This document shows positions 34,702-43,113 of a stretch of 64,000 bases of DNA, one piece after another. Origin of the DNA: JBBPYR01 sp038199755 (GTDB lineage Bacteria; Chloroflexota; Ktedonobacteria; Ktedonobacterales; Ktedonobacteraceae); contig JBBPYR010000122.1 in assembly GCA_038199755.1 (NCBI GenBank), positions 1 to 64,000 on the forward strand. Reading direction: 5' to 3'. Within the stretch, counting starts at the first letter, position 1. Each line of letters begins with the position of its first letter. Both the position numbers and the translations under genes were made by a program. The notes beneath the pieces were generated by a model. That model was given only the letters and a program-made list of their open reading frames with translations, made no database searches and was not told the origin of the DNA.

Positions 34702-36060
34702 ATGTTAGCGCATTTCGATGTAGAGAAAGATAATGCACACTTCTTTCGCATCTTCAGACGTGTGTTCGCGGTGTTTACTGTCCTTATCGGTATCTTTCTC
34801 ACCGCATCGACCTATGCTATCTTAATAAACAACCCTTCCTATATGCATGATTGGCGCGGTGTCACCTGTATTGTGCTGAGCGTTCTTGCTTTCCTGATTT
34901 ATGTCGTCCAGTTCCGCATGAGCCTGAAGATGGACTGGCCTCCACCATTGCGTTCCGCTGTGGGCCAATGGGTCAGCTTGTATCTTGTCGTGATGCTACT
35001 CACGCTCATTAATACCTCCTTCGTCTGGGATTTCTATGTTGTTTTTGCAATCAGCTTTGGCCTGTTTGGGGGAGTTCGCCTGGTGCTTGCCGTGAGTAGT
35101 ATGGCCCTCACGATGTTTGCTTTTCAGGGCTTGCTGATCTGGCCGCCGACTGGCGATACGCTGGTGGGCATCGCCAGTCAAGTCTTGACGCTCTTCAGCA
35201 TCACAGGTTTTAACATGCTGTTCCAGCATCTGATAGGAGAGCGATTTGAACGCAATAGCCTTTTTACGCAACTGACTCAGGCCAATGGCGAGCTCGAGGA
35301 AGTCCATCGCCAACTCGCGCAATCGGTAGCCCAGGAGCAGGAGCTTGCCGTCTTGCATGAGCGCACCAGGCTGGCACGCGAGATGCACGATACCATCGGC
35401 CATGCTCTGGTTCTTATCTCCGTCAAGCTTGAAGCAGCCCAGCGACTCCGTGAACGTGATCCTGAACGCTGTAACCACGAGCTGGAGTCCACCAAGCAGA
35501 TTGCGCGCGAAACGATGACCGCTTTGCGTGCCTCCATCGCCGACTTGCGCTCCCCAACATTGGAGCACGTACCTATCAATCATGCGCTCAGTCGCTCTGC
35601 CAAGGAACTTGCCCAGCGTACTGGTCTGTCCGTCACCTACACCCCCCAGGCAGATATTGACCTTCTCCCCGCATCCATCGAAGAAACGCTCTGGAAAGTG
35701 AGTCAGGAGGCATTTACCAATATCGAAAAACATGCCCATGCAAGCCACGTGCAAGTAAGCATCAGTCGACAGGGTGAGAAACTGCTTCTGCGTATCCACG
35801 ATGATGGCATCGGATTACCTCCTGCATTGAACCAACCCGACAAAGACGATAACTTCGTGTACATCAGCCCTGGGGGTCACTATGGACTGCGTGGAATGCT
35901 CGAACGCATAGAAGCCATAGACGGTCGACTTACGCTGCACTCCAGCAAAGAGCAGGGAACAACCATTGAAGTTGAACTGCCGCTTGCACACAGTGAACTG
36001 ATGGAAGACGGTACTCATAATTTTAAGAAAACAAAAGACGAACTCAAGGGTAGCCCATAA
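34702..36060 (+). CDS. Sensor histidine kinase (HisKA_3 type)
   Basis: A 452-residue kinase with five to six N-terminal membrane segments (about residues 15-180) that probably form the sensor, a short coiled-coil (NGELEEVHRQLAQSVAQEQE), the HisKA_3 dimerisation domain with phospho-accepting His229 in LAREMHDTIGHAL, and a HATPase domain with VSQEAFTNIEKHAHASHV and IHDDGIGLPPA plus GGHYGLRGMLERIEAI. The ribosome site AAGGGAGAAACC precedes ATG at 34702. With the regulator encoded 14 bp upstream it forms a two-component system beside an ABC exporter, probably sensing membrane or drug stress through its membrane part. Confidence 0.93.
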   Translation: MLAHFDVEKDNAHFFRIFRRVFAVFTVLIGIFLTASTYAILINNPSYMHDWRGVTCIVLSVLAFLIYVVQFRMSLKMDWPPPLRSAVGQWVSLYLVVMLLTLINTSFVWDFYVVFAISFGLFGGVRLVLAVSSMALTMFAFQGLLIWPPTGDTLVGIASQVLTLFSITGFNMLFQHLIGERFERNSLFTQLTQANGELEEVHRQLAQSVAQEQELAVLHERTRLAREMHDTIGHALVLISVKLEAAQRLRERDPERCNHELESTKQIARETMTALRASIADLRSPTLEHVPINHALSRSAKELAQRTGLSVTYTPQADIDLLPASIEETLWKVSQEAFTNIEKHAHASHVQVSISRQGEKLLLRIHDDGIGLPPALNQPDKDDNFVYISPGGHYGLRGMLERIEAIDGRLTLHSSKEQGTTIEVELPLAHSELMEDGTHNFKKTKDELKGSP

Positions 36061-36175
36061 GTTCTTGTCACTCGTTTGTTTAACTGGTTGTTTGCTAGTG
36101 CAGACGAAACCCACAAAATCCAGTACAGACGAAATAGTAACGTGACACGTCAAAAACCCCTTTTCGGACGTTTCC

Positions 36176-36227
36176 ATGGTCAAGATAGGGGTGGTAAACG
36201 CCACTTTAGCCCCCCTATCTTGACCAT
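36176..36227. repeat. 16-bp perfect inverted repeat
   Basis: ATGGTCAAGATAGGGG at 36176-36191 is the exact reverse complement of 36212-36227, with a 20-bp spacer that itself holds GTGG...CCAC. No T tract follows. It lies between the histidine kinase gene and a dead tyrosine recombinase and may be a terminator, an element end or a recombination site. Confidence 0.7.
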
Positions 36228-36301
36228 CATTGTGCGTTGTCTGGACTACATATAAAAGGCAATGAAATGCACCGAACATCCGCCATCCAGGTCAAAGAGA
36301 T

Positions 36302-36770
36302 ATGCGTGCACCACCGCTGGCCGCGACGATGCAGAATGTCGCTGGGCAACGAGCTCCAACCTCGCGCAAGACCTATACTATCGATGCCAAACATTTTGTG
36401 CAGTGGATGGCTGACCACAATTATTCTCTTACAACACTTGATCGCGATGATGTGGTGGCCTATCGAGCCCACATGCGGGAACCTATGCCAAGTCCACGGC
36501 GTCACGGATGTGGGCTGTCACCAGATGCCTCTTAGATGAAGCGGTCCAGCGCGGTCTTCTCGCAAAGAATCCGACTGAAGGTGTCCGTGGCTTCAAAGCA
36601 GGTGATGATGAAAGTCCTCATCGCGCCTTGAAACGGGAAGAAGCCAAATTGCTGCTGGACGCGATTGATCGCCACACGACGATCGGGAAGCGAGATTATG
36701 CACTGATCATGCTACTGCTCCGCACAGGTATTCGCCGCGCCGAGGTGGTCGCACTCTCGATCAGCAGTCC
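36302..36770 (+). pseudogene. Tyrosine recombinase (phage integrase family), frameshifted and truncated
   Basis: The first frame gives a SAM-like N-terminal core domain (KTYTIDAKHFVQWMADHN and LDRDDVVAYRAHMRE). A frameshift near 36480 leads into the next frame, KSTASRMWAVTRCLLDEAV, then AVQRGLLAKNPTEGVRGF and the start of the catalytic domain with the first active-site Arg in LLLRTGIRRAEVVAL. The remaining catalytic residues (second Arg, His, Tyr) are absent because the gene ends at a junction near 36765 with a membrane-protein fragment on the other strand. It is not functional. Confidence 0.8.
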
Positions 36771-36959
36771 AGAGGTAATAAATTGGGAGGCCAGGAGGCG
36801 ACGAGTATCTTGAAACGGAGGCAAAGCCACTTCATTGACCGGTATCTTGAGAGTCGTCTGGGGACTGGGATTGATGAGGACGATGATGCCAATAAGCACG
36901 AAGAGAAACCCATCGAGAAGCATGAAATGGCGCAGGGTAAATAGTAGCATAGCTCTCAT
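36765..36959 (-). pseudogene. N-terminal fragment of a small membrane protein
   Basis: About 65 residues on the minus strand: one strong hydrophobic helix (LLDGFLFVLIGIIVLINP), a loop VNEVALPPFQDTRRLLASQF and the beginning of a second helix, cut at the junction with the recombinase remnant. The pattern suits a four-helix membrane protein (DUF4345-like), but I am not sure. Its start codon overlaps the stop of a MarR-like fragment (ATGA), so both came from one operon. Confidence 0.5.
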
Positions 36960-37110
36960 TTCCTTTCAATACGTTTTGAACTCAAGAGATTTCCAGCAGG
37001 GCAATGGAGCAGTTGCATGAGCATGGAGCGCAGAGAAGTCCGTTCTTCAGCAGAGAGCGGTGCGAAGAAGTCAGCTTCAACGGCTTGTATCACAGCTTGA
37101 ATATTCTGAG
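36956..37110 (-). pseudogene. C-terminal fragment of a MarR family regulator
   Basis: The translation AVEADFFAPLSAEERTSLRS plus MLMQLL matches the last helix of MarR-type regulators. The winged-helix domain is missing because IS6 sequence begins near 37111. The stop overlaps the start of the membrane protein fragment, the usual arrangement of a regulator with its target gene. Confidence 0.55.
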
Positions 37111-37111
37111 G

Positions 37112-37661
37112 GGAACACCCTCGAGTTTCTCTTGAGCCCGACACGCGATGCCGAGGCGGCCAAACGTTTCTTCCTCAAAGCACTGCATTCTCCCGCTGGT
37201 TCAGCTCCTCACGTCCATTTGGTCGAAGAACCGGTGAAAGAGCCCACGGCGACGGTTGATCCCACCCCTACTCCGTTGGCCCTCGGGTGATTAACGTGGA
37301 GAAGAATGCGGCCTCTCCTAAAGCCATTGCCGACCTCAAAGCTGCGGGACTCCTTCCCGAAGCAATCGAACTCAGACAGGTCAAATATCTCAACAACAGC
37401 ATCGAACAAGATCACCGGTTTCTCAAACGGCGCGTCAAACCTGGGCTGGGTCTCTTTTCGTTTGAGACCGCTTGGAACACGTTACAAGGATAGGAGAGCA
37501 TGAACATCATTCGGAAGGGACAGGTGCATGGTGTGGAAAAAGGGGACATCATGGGACAGGTGACGTTCATCGCCCACCTGTTTGGAGTGGTAGTCTAAGC
37601 TGAGCAAGAAGTGAGGTTTCACGCCCATCGTGTCCCCCCCGAGCGTTTTTGCAACACAGCC
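37112..37661 (+). mobile_element. IS6-family insertion sequence remnant
   Basis: The C-terminal two thirds of an IS6/IS240-type transposase can be read: NTLEFLLSPTRDAEAAKRFF carries a DDE-domain segment, then after a frame change and a 25-codon foreign-looking segment NVEKNAASPKAIADLKAAG (second Asp position replaced in NVEKN), QVKYLNNSIEQDHRFLKRR with the final Glu, and KGDIMGQVTFIAHLFGVVV before TAA at 37596-37598. An in-frame TAG at 37491-37493 replaces a conserved Tyr. The end TTTTGCAACACAGCC at 37647-37661 matches the other IS6 remnant at 30849. It is dead. Confidence 0.8.
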
Positions 37662-37676
37662 GGAATGGCTTGGTGC

Positions 37677-37825
37677 TCATGCCCCCACGGATGAGAACCG
37701 CGCTCTCGGTCAGCACCCTGCTCAGCCGTGCGAGTGCCTCTTGGCGGTGGCGCCCCCAGGCGGTGACCGTGGCAAGCGCCGGATCGAATGCAGGGAGGAT
37801 GTCATCATTCTCGTCCGTTCGTACA
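37677..37825 (-). pseudogene. Fragment of a second biotin carboxylase gene
   Basis: About 50 codons on the minus strand read DENDDILPAFDPALATVTAW and RHRQEALARLSRVLTESAVL followed by IRGG. This is the same part of the biotin carboxylase C-terminal subdomain as residues near 420-455 of the giant carboxylase at 24324, with many differences, so it is a diverged paralogue rather than a recent copy. It is bounded by an IS6 end and a TnpB fragment. Confidence 0.75.
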
Positions 37826-38311
37826 CGGCGCATCAATCACTTCTTGCATAGTGCCTCTCGCACGATCATTGACCTGCTGGTAACTGAGGACATAGGCACG
37901 CTTATCATCGGCAAGAATGAGAACTGGAAACAAGAGATTCACATCGGCAAGCGCAACAATCAGAACGTTGTTCAGGTTCCACATGCACACTTCATAAACA
38001 TGCTCACCTACAAGGCAAAGCTGGTAGGGGTACACGTTATCCTCACCGAAGAGAGTTACACCAGCAAGTGTAGCTTCCTCGACCATGAGGACATCAAGAA
38101 GCATGAAGTCTATGCTGGGAAGCGCGTCAAGCGTGGCCTGTTTCGCTCTGGTTGTGGCACGTTCATGAACGCCGATGTCAATGGAAGCCTGAACATTATC
38201 CGAAAAGTAGCACCCAAGAGTTTCGAGGGTGTAGAGGATTGTGTAGTCAATCCGGTGCGCTTGAGCCTCAGGCGTACAAAGCTGAGTCGCTACAGTAATC
38301 TAGTTTCTTAG
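37826..38311 (+). pseudogene. TnpB (IS200/IS605 OrfB) C-terminal fragment
   Basis: The 160 codons match the end of TnpB: IGTLIIGKNENWKQEIHIGK is the RuvC-II region, VHVILTEESYTSKCSFLDHE is the RuvC-II Glu plus the start of the zinc-ribbon, and RSGCGTFMNADVNGSLNI holds the RuvC-III Asp. The first two thirds with RuvC-I Asp and the DNA-binding domain are missing, and no TnpA gene is nearby. Upstream it joins the biotin carboxylase fragment near 37826. The ribbon here has fewer Cys residues than standard TnpB. Confidence 0.8.
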
Positions 38312-38356
38312 AACCATACATCTACATGCTTCACTTTTATATCTGGTATTGCCGTG

Positions 38357-38362
38357 TATAAT
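38357..38362 (+). promoter_or_regulatory. Possible -10 box upstream of the exopolysaccharide locus
   Basis: A consensus TATAAT occurs at 38357-38362 within TGTATAATG. No convincing -35 lies 16-18 bp upstream. It is the only good promoter candidate in the 195-bp gap before the aminotransferase gene. Confidence 0.35.
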
Positions 38363-38506
38363 GTTATAGAGAAAAGAGGACAGCCCGCTCATAAGCACGT
38401 CTTAAGGCGTCAAGTACCGATGGGGAAGAGATAGCGATTATAGTGGCTAATGCCCAAGGAATTTTGAGGATGGGGTGGTTCGTGTTGGGAAAGGATAAGG
38501 ATAATC

Positions 38507-39607
38507 ATGATTTCGATTGCACAACCGCTATGTGGTGTGGAGGAAGGCAAGGCCGTTTTAGAAGTCATTGCCTCCGGACAATTGGCGCAAGGAGAGCGTG
38601 TCACAGCCTTTGAGCACCGCTTTGCCGACCTATGTACAGTCAAAGAGGCCGTGGCCGTTTCTTCAGGCACAGCGGCATTACAACTAGCATTACTGGCTCA
38701 TAACATCGGCCCCGGCGATGAAGTCATCACCACTCCGTTTAGCTTTGCGGCAACAGCTAATGCTATTTTGCAGGTAGGAGCTACTCCCGTCTTTGTTGAT
38801 ATTGAAGCAGATAGCTACAATATTGACCCCACCTTGATCGAGGCGGCCATTACAGCGCGCACAAAAGCAATTTTACCAGTCCATCTCTATGGGTATCCGT
38901 GCGATATGGAGCGTATAGAGGCGATAGTGAGGGCGCATCATCTCGTATTGATCGAGGATGCATGCCAAGCCCATGTCGCCGCAATAGCTGGAAAGCCCGT
39001 TGGCAGTTTTGGCACCGGCTGTTTCTCCTTCTATCCAACCAAGAACATGACCACGGGTGAAGGTGGAATGGTCACGACGAACGATACAGAGATTGCCGAG
39101 CGCATTCGTATATTGCGCAATCAAGGCCAGCGGGAACGGTATTGCCAGGTCGCCCTCGGTTATAACCTGCGCATGACAGACATAGCTGCCGCTCTTGGCC
39201 TCGTGCAGGTTGAGAAGTTAGAGACATTCACCAAACAACGTATTGCAAACGCAGCATTCTTGACAAGCTGCCTCGCAGAAGTCGTCCAAACGCCAAAAGT
39301 ACTAGCTGGATATCGCCATGTGTATCACCAATATGTTATCAAAGTTCCCCAACAGCGAGATGAGTGGGCAAAGAAATTGCATGCACGCGGCATCGGCACT
39401 GGCATTCACTATCCGTTAGCAATCCATCAGCAACCATTTTACCAAGCTTCACCACACTTGTTCCGCATTTCAAGGGCAGGGGAACCCTCGCGTTTACTAG
39501 TTGCTGAAACTGTTGCGACGCAAGTATTGTCGCTGCCAGTGCATCCAGCACTCAGCATGGCAGACCTGCAAAAGATTGTAGAAGAGGTATTAGAATTATG
39601 TGGATAA
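38507..39607 (+). CDS. DegT/DnrJ/EryC1-family nucleotide-sugar aminotransferase (WbpE-like)
   Basis: A 366-residue PLP enzyme. The PLP lysine is K179 in SFYPTKNMTTGEGG; AVSSGTAALQLAL binds the phosphate and LIEDACQAH carries the PLP-ring Asp. Members transfer an amino group from glutamate to a keto sugar bound to UDP or TDP. AAGGATAAGG precedes ATG at 38507. It overlaps the following Gfo/Idh gene by 10 bp. With the downstream dehydrogenase and epimerase genes it fits the WbpE position in the pathway to UDP-2,3-diamino-mannuronic acid, where it aminates C3 of a 3-keto sugar. A different amino sugar is possible. Confidence 0.92.
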   Translation: MISIAQPLCGVEEGKAVLEVIASGQLAQGERVTAFEHRFADLCTVKEAVAVSSGTAALQLALLAHNIGPGDEVITTPFSFAATANAILQVGATPVFVDIEADSYNIDPTLIEAAITARTKAILPVHLYGYPCDMERIEAIVRAHHLVLIEDACQAHVAAIAGKPVGSFGTGCFSFYPTKNMTTGEGGMVTTNDTEIAERIRILRNQGQRERYCQVALGYNLRMTDIAAALGLVQVEKLETFTKQRIANAAFLTSCLAEVVQTPKVLAGYRHVYHQYVIKVPQQRDEWAKKLHARGIGTGIHYPLAIHQQPFYQASPHLFRISRAGEPSRLLVAETVATQVLSLPVHPALSMADLQKIVEEVLELCG

Positions 39608-40626
39608 AAGTAGCAGTGGTTGGTGCGGGTGCGATGGGAATGAACCATCTGCGCGTACTGAGAGATTTTCAGGGAGAGGATGTACAACTTGTGGGTGTTG
39701 CTGAACCCCACGAACTCCAGTTGAAGCAGGCACTAAGCCGCTACCATGTGGAGGGATACACCGATTATCAAGAGATGGTGAGGCAGACACATCCTGATCT
39801 AGTTGCGGTCGTCGTACCTACCTACCTTCACTTTGAGGTAGCCACCTTTTTACTACAACAAGGTATCCATGTGCTTATCGAAAAGCCGATCACGAGCACC
39901 CTTGACGAAGCACAGGCACTGATTCGGCTCGCACAAATGAGTGGAACAAAAATTGCGGTGGGACACATCGAACGCTTCAATCCAGCCATAATCGAGGTAA
40001 AAAAGCGTTTGCTCGTCGGTCAACTCGGCCAGATTTTTCACATGCATGCTCGCAGGCTCGGCCCCTATCCCCCGCGCATTCGTGATGTGGGTGTGACGCT
40101 CGACCTAGCAACGCATGATATTGATGCTATGCGGTATTTAGCGGATGCAGAGGTTACGCGGGTGCATGCCGAAACACAATGTCGCATTCATAGCAAATAT
40201 GAAGATGGCGTGCTTGGTATTCTGCGCTTTACCAATGACATCATCGGTATGCTCGACGTGAACTGGCTGACACCCACAAAGGTGCGTGAACTGAGCATCA
40301 CTGGCGAAAAAGGTATGTACCTCATCAATTACTTGACGCAGGACATCTATTTTTATGAGAACGATTACACTCCAACGAATTGGGATACCATGCGGATGAT
40401 GACTGGCGTGAGTGAAGGAACAATGACACGCCTCAAAGTGCAAAAGGCCGAACCATTGCGTCTCGAGTACGAAGATATCTTTGCCGCCATACGCAATGAC
40501 ACACTGCCCACGGTCACAGGAGAAGATGGTGCGGCGGCACTCAAGATTGCCTTCCAACTTGCCGCATCACCGGATCAGAATGAAGGCAACGGACCAGCAA
40601 AGAGAACAATGGAAGTGGGAGCATAA
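39598..40626 (+). CDS. Gfo/Idh/MocA nucleotide-sugar dehydrogenase (WbpB/WlbA-like)
   Basis: A 342-residue oxidoreductase. It has VVGAGAMGMNHLRVL at the N-terminus, EKPIT near residue 101, and GHIERFNPAI, which is the signature of WbpB/WlbA-type enzymes that oxidise C3 of UDP-GlcNAc-uronic acid. The active-site region reads VTLDLATHDIDAMRYL. Its start overlaps the end of the aminotransferase gene, consistent with translational coupling; WbpB and WbpE act as a pair because the keto product is passed on and NAD is recycled. ATG at 39598 starts one residue before the conserved fold. Confidence 0.9.
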   Translation: MWIKVAVVGAGAMGMNHLRVLRDFQGEDVQLVGVAEPHELQLKQALSRYHVEGYTDYQEMVRQTHPDLVAVVVPTYLHFEVATFLLQQGIHVLIEKPITSTLDEAQALIRLAQMSGTKIAVGHIERFNPAIIEVKKRLLVGQLGQIFHMHARRLGPYPPRIRDVGVTLDLATHDIDAMRYLADAEVTRVHAETQCRIHSKYEDGVLGILRFTNDIIGMLDVNWLTPTKVRELSITGEKGMYLINYLTQDIYFYENDYTPTNWDTMRMMTGVSEGTMTRLKVQKAEPLRLEYEDIFAAIRNDTLPTVTGEDGAAALKIAFQLAASPDQNEGNGPAKRTMEVGA

Positions 40627-40633
40627 AGCGAGT

Positions 40634-42028
40634 ATGCAAAGCAATTTCTCTCCTATCGTCGCCGTGGTTGGTCTAGGCAAGATTGGCTTACCTCTGGCAG
40701 TGCAGTATGCGCGTCATGGACGACACGTTATCGGTTGCGATATCAATTCCACAGTGGTCGAAAAGATCAATGCTGGTCAGTCGCCCATCCAAGAGGAGCA
40801 GGGAATCGAAACGGACGTTGCGGCACTTGTCCGTGAGGGGCTACTTTCCGCAAGCACAAACACCACAGAGGCGGTAAAGCGAGCTGGTGTCGTCATCGTC
40901 ATTGTGCCAGTTGTCATCGACGAACAACACAAAGCGGATTTTCGCGGCATTGATGCCGCGACAGAGGCTATCGCAGCGGGTTTGCAACCAGGCACACTCG
41001 TTGTCTACGAGACAACCCTGCCCGTGGGGACGACCGCAGAACGCTTTCGTCGCATCCTTGAGCAAGCGACAAACCTGAAATCTGGCCAAGATTTCGACCT
41101 CGCCTATAGCCCAGAACGTGTTTCTTCTGGCTCTATCTTTCGTGACCTGCATCTCTATCCAAAAGTGGTAGGGGGAGTAAATGAGCAAAGCACCGTTGCC
41201 GCAACTACATTTTACGCCTCCGTGCTTGATACCGAGATCATCCAGATGGCTTCTAGCGACGAAGCTGAGTTTGTCAAGCTCATAGAAACAACGTATCGCG
41301 ATGTCAATATTGCCCTGGCGAATGAGTTCGCCTGCTTCGCGGATGCGCACAGGCTCAATGTGACAGCGGCAATCGCAGCAGCCAATACACAGCCATACTC
41401 CCATATTCACGCGCCAGGGGTAGGAGTTGGCGGACACTGTATTCCTGTCTACCCTTACTTTCTTTTGCAGGGGCTGGAAAGACTCTCACAAGAAGCCAGG
41501 GAACGCATGTTGCTCTTGCCACGAGCGGCTCGGCGCATCAACGATGCCATGGCGGAGCAAGCCGTACGTCTCATAGAGGCCGTCACTGGACCATTAGCCC
41601 AAAAGTCTGTCTTGCTACTGGGTGTGGCCTATCGCGGAGATGTACATGAAACCGCCTTCACAAGCGCAAAGCTCTTGCAGGATGCACTTCAGGAGCGTGG
41701 CGCAATCGTCTATGTAGACGACCCACTCTTTCGCACGGATGAATTACGTACCTTGGGCTACACGCCCCTCAACGATGAGCACAGGTACGAGGTATGCGCG
41801 ATACTTCTGCAAGCAAATCACACTGCCTATCAAGCCTTTGATTTCAGCCAATTTCCGCACTGCCAGGTGGTATTAGATGGTCGCCAGGCATTACGGCGGA
41901 AACAGATCGAAGCATTAGGCATGCAATATCTCACGCTTGGAGATGGCAAACAGGCAACACAGGACGGTCAACAACCAACTTCTCTCGCATTCTCCAGCGG
42001 GACCGCTGATGGAGGTTGGGCGTTGTGA
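40634..42028 (+). CDS. wecC: UDP-N-acetyl-hexosamine 6-dehydrogenase (WecC/WbpA-like)
   Basis: A 464-residue nucleotide-sugar dehydrogenase. The NAD-binding site is VAVVGLGKIGLPLA, the middle has LAYSPERVSSG, and the catalytic Cys269 lies in GVGVGGHCIPVYP. Family members oxidise C6 of UDP-ManNAc (WecC) or UDP-GlcNAc (WbpA) twice to give a uronic acid. The two substrates cannot be told apart reliably by motif, but the WbpB- and WbpE-like genes upstream favour the WbpA role. ATG at 40634 is chosen because the Rossmann strand begins eight residues later; an open extension to 40481 overlaps the upstream gene. The stop overlaps the next gene's start. Confidence 0.9.
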   Translation: MQSNFSPIVAVVGLGKIGLPLAVQYARHGRHVIGCDINSTVVEKINAGQSPIQEEQGIETDVAALVREGLLSASTNTTEAVKRAGVVIVIVPVVIDEQHKADFRGIDAATEAIAAGLQPGTLVVYETTLPVGTTAERFRRILEQATNLKSGQDFDLAYSPERVSSGSIFRDLHLYPKVVGGVNEQSTVAATTFYASVLDTEIIQMASSDEAEFVKLIETTYRDVNIALANEFACFADAHRLNVTAAIAAANTQPYSHIHAPGVGVGGHCIPVYPYFLLQGLERLSQEARERMLLLPRAARRINDAMAEQAVRLIEAVTGPLAQKSVLLLGVAYRGDVHETAFTSAKLLQDALQERGAIVYVDDPLFRTDELRTLGYTPLNDEHRYEVCAILLQANHTAYQAFDFSQFPHCQVVLDGRQALRRKQIEALGMQYLTLGDGKQATQDGQQPTSLAFSSGTADGGWAL

Positions 42029-43089
42029 GGATGATATCAATAGTGGGGGCACGTCCGCAATTCGTGAAGCTGGCAGCGGTAAGCCGTGCATTACGTGAGC
42101 GGGACGAAGAAATTATTCTCCATACCGGCCAACATTATGATTATCGCATGTCGGCACAGTTCTTTGACGAACTGGCTATTCCCACACCAGACTATCATCT
42201 TGAGGTTGGCTCTGGCTTGCATGGCGCACAGACCGCACGCATGCTTGAAGCGATTGAAGCTATTCTCATGAAAGAGCAACCCGACTGGGTGATTGTCTTT
42301 GGCGATACCAATTCAACCCTTGCCGGTGCGTTGGCAGCGGCAAAGCTGCACATACCCATTGCTCATATTGAGGCGGGGCTACGAAGCTTTAACCACACCA
42401 TGCCAGAAGAGATCAATCGTATTATCACAGATCATCTTTCAGAACGTTTGTTTTGTCCAACGGAGACCGCGTGCAAACAGGCAAACGCTGAAGGTATCAC
42501 ACACGGTGTCGAAATGGTTGGCGATGTCATGTACGACATGGTACTTCAGGCAAGGGCACAGATCGAGGCACGTAGGCAGCCACTGCAACGTTCATTGCAT
42601 GTCAGTCCACAAGAGTATCTGCTTGCAACCATCCATCGACCCGTGAATACCGATGATCCCGTGGCAATGCGTAACATCGCGCAAGCATTCAACGCGCTGG
42701 CAATGCCAATACTCTTTCCACTTCATCCGCGTACACGCTCCCGTATGGAGGGATATGGCATTAGATGGGGATCGCATGTTCGCTTGATGGAACCGCTGGG
42801 ATATCTTGATATGCTCACACTGCAACAGCATGCATACCGCATTCTCACCGATTCTGGTGGCGTCCAGAAAGAGGCTTTTTTCTTAGGCGTACCCTGCGTG
42901 ACATTACGCGCAGAAACAGAATGGATGGAGACGGTTGAAGCTGGCTGGAATGTGCTTGTTGGTAGTCATCCACACGCTATTATCGCGGCAGTGGCACAAG
43001 CAGAACCCAAGCCACCATTGCACAATCCCTATGGAGAGGGTGATGCGGCGAAGCGCATTGTACGAAGTTTGCATCTGGGCAAATTGTAA
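42025..43089 (+). CDS. wecB: Non-hydrolysing UDP-N-acetylglucosamine 2-epimerase
   Basis: A 354-residue epimerase of the WecB/MnaA/WbpI family. Conserved features are SIVGARPQFVKLAAV at the start, VFGDTNSTLAGALAA with an active-site Asp, IAHIEAGLRSFNH and MPEEINRIITDHLS with active-site Glu residues, and ILTDSGGVQKEAFF near the C-terminus, which binds UDP. It inverts C2 of UDP-GlcNAc or of a uronic acid derivative through a glycal intermediate. I chose GTG at 42025 because GGAGG lies nine bases upstream and it overlaps the upstream stop (GTGA); TTG at 42016 and ATG at 42031 are alternatives. Confidence 0.93.
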   Translation: MRMISIVGARPQFVKLAAVSRALRERDEEIILHTGQHYDYRMSAQFFDELAIPTPDYHLEVGSGLHGAQTARMLEAIEAILMKEQPDWVIVFGDTNSTLAGALAAAKLHIPIAHIEAGLRSFNHTMPEEINRIITDHLSERLFCPTETACKQANAEGITHGVEMVGDVMYDMVLQARAQIEARRQPLQRSLHVSPQEYLLATIHRPVNTDDPVAMRNIAQAFNALAMPILFPLHPRTRSRMEGYGIRWGSHVRLMEPLGYLDMLTLQQHAYRILTDSGGVQKEAFFLGVPCVTLRAETEWMETVEAGWNVLVGSHPHAIIAAVAQAEPKPPLHNPYGEGDAAKRIVRSLHLGKL

Positions 43090-43113
43090 TAGAGGTTGAT
43101 AGGGGAGGATGAT

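Noticed and set aside
34996..35799. Antisense ORF of 267 codons in the histidine kinase gene
   Set aside because: The sense strand has a complete sensor kinase with His229 and HATPase motifs; the antisense translation resembles no family.
37826..38311. TnpB fragment as an active RNA-guided nuclease with omega RNA
   Set aside because: The RuvC-I part and the DNA-binding domain are missing, so it cannot be functional, and no right-end element structure is recognisable.
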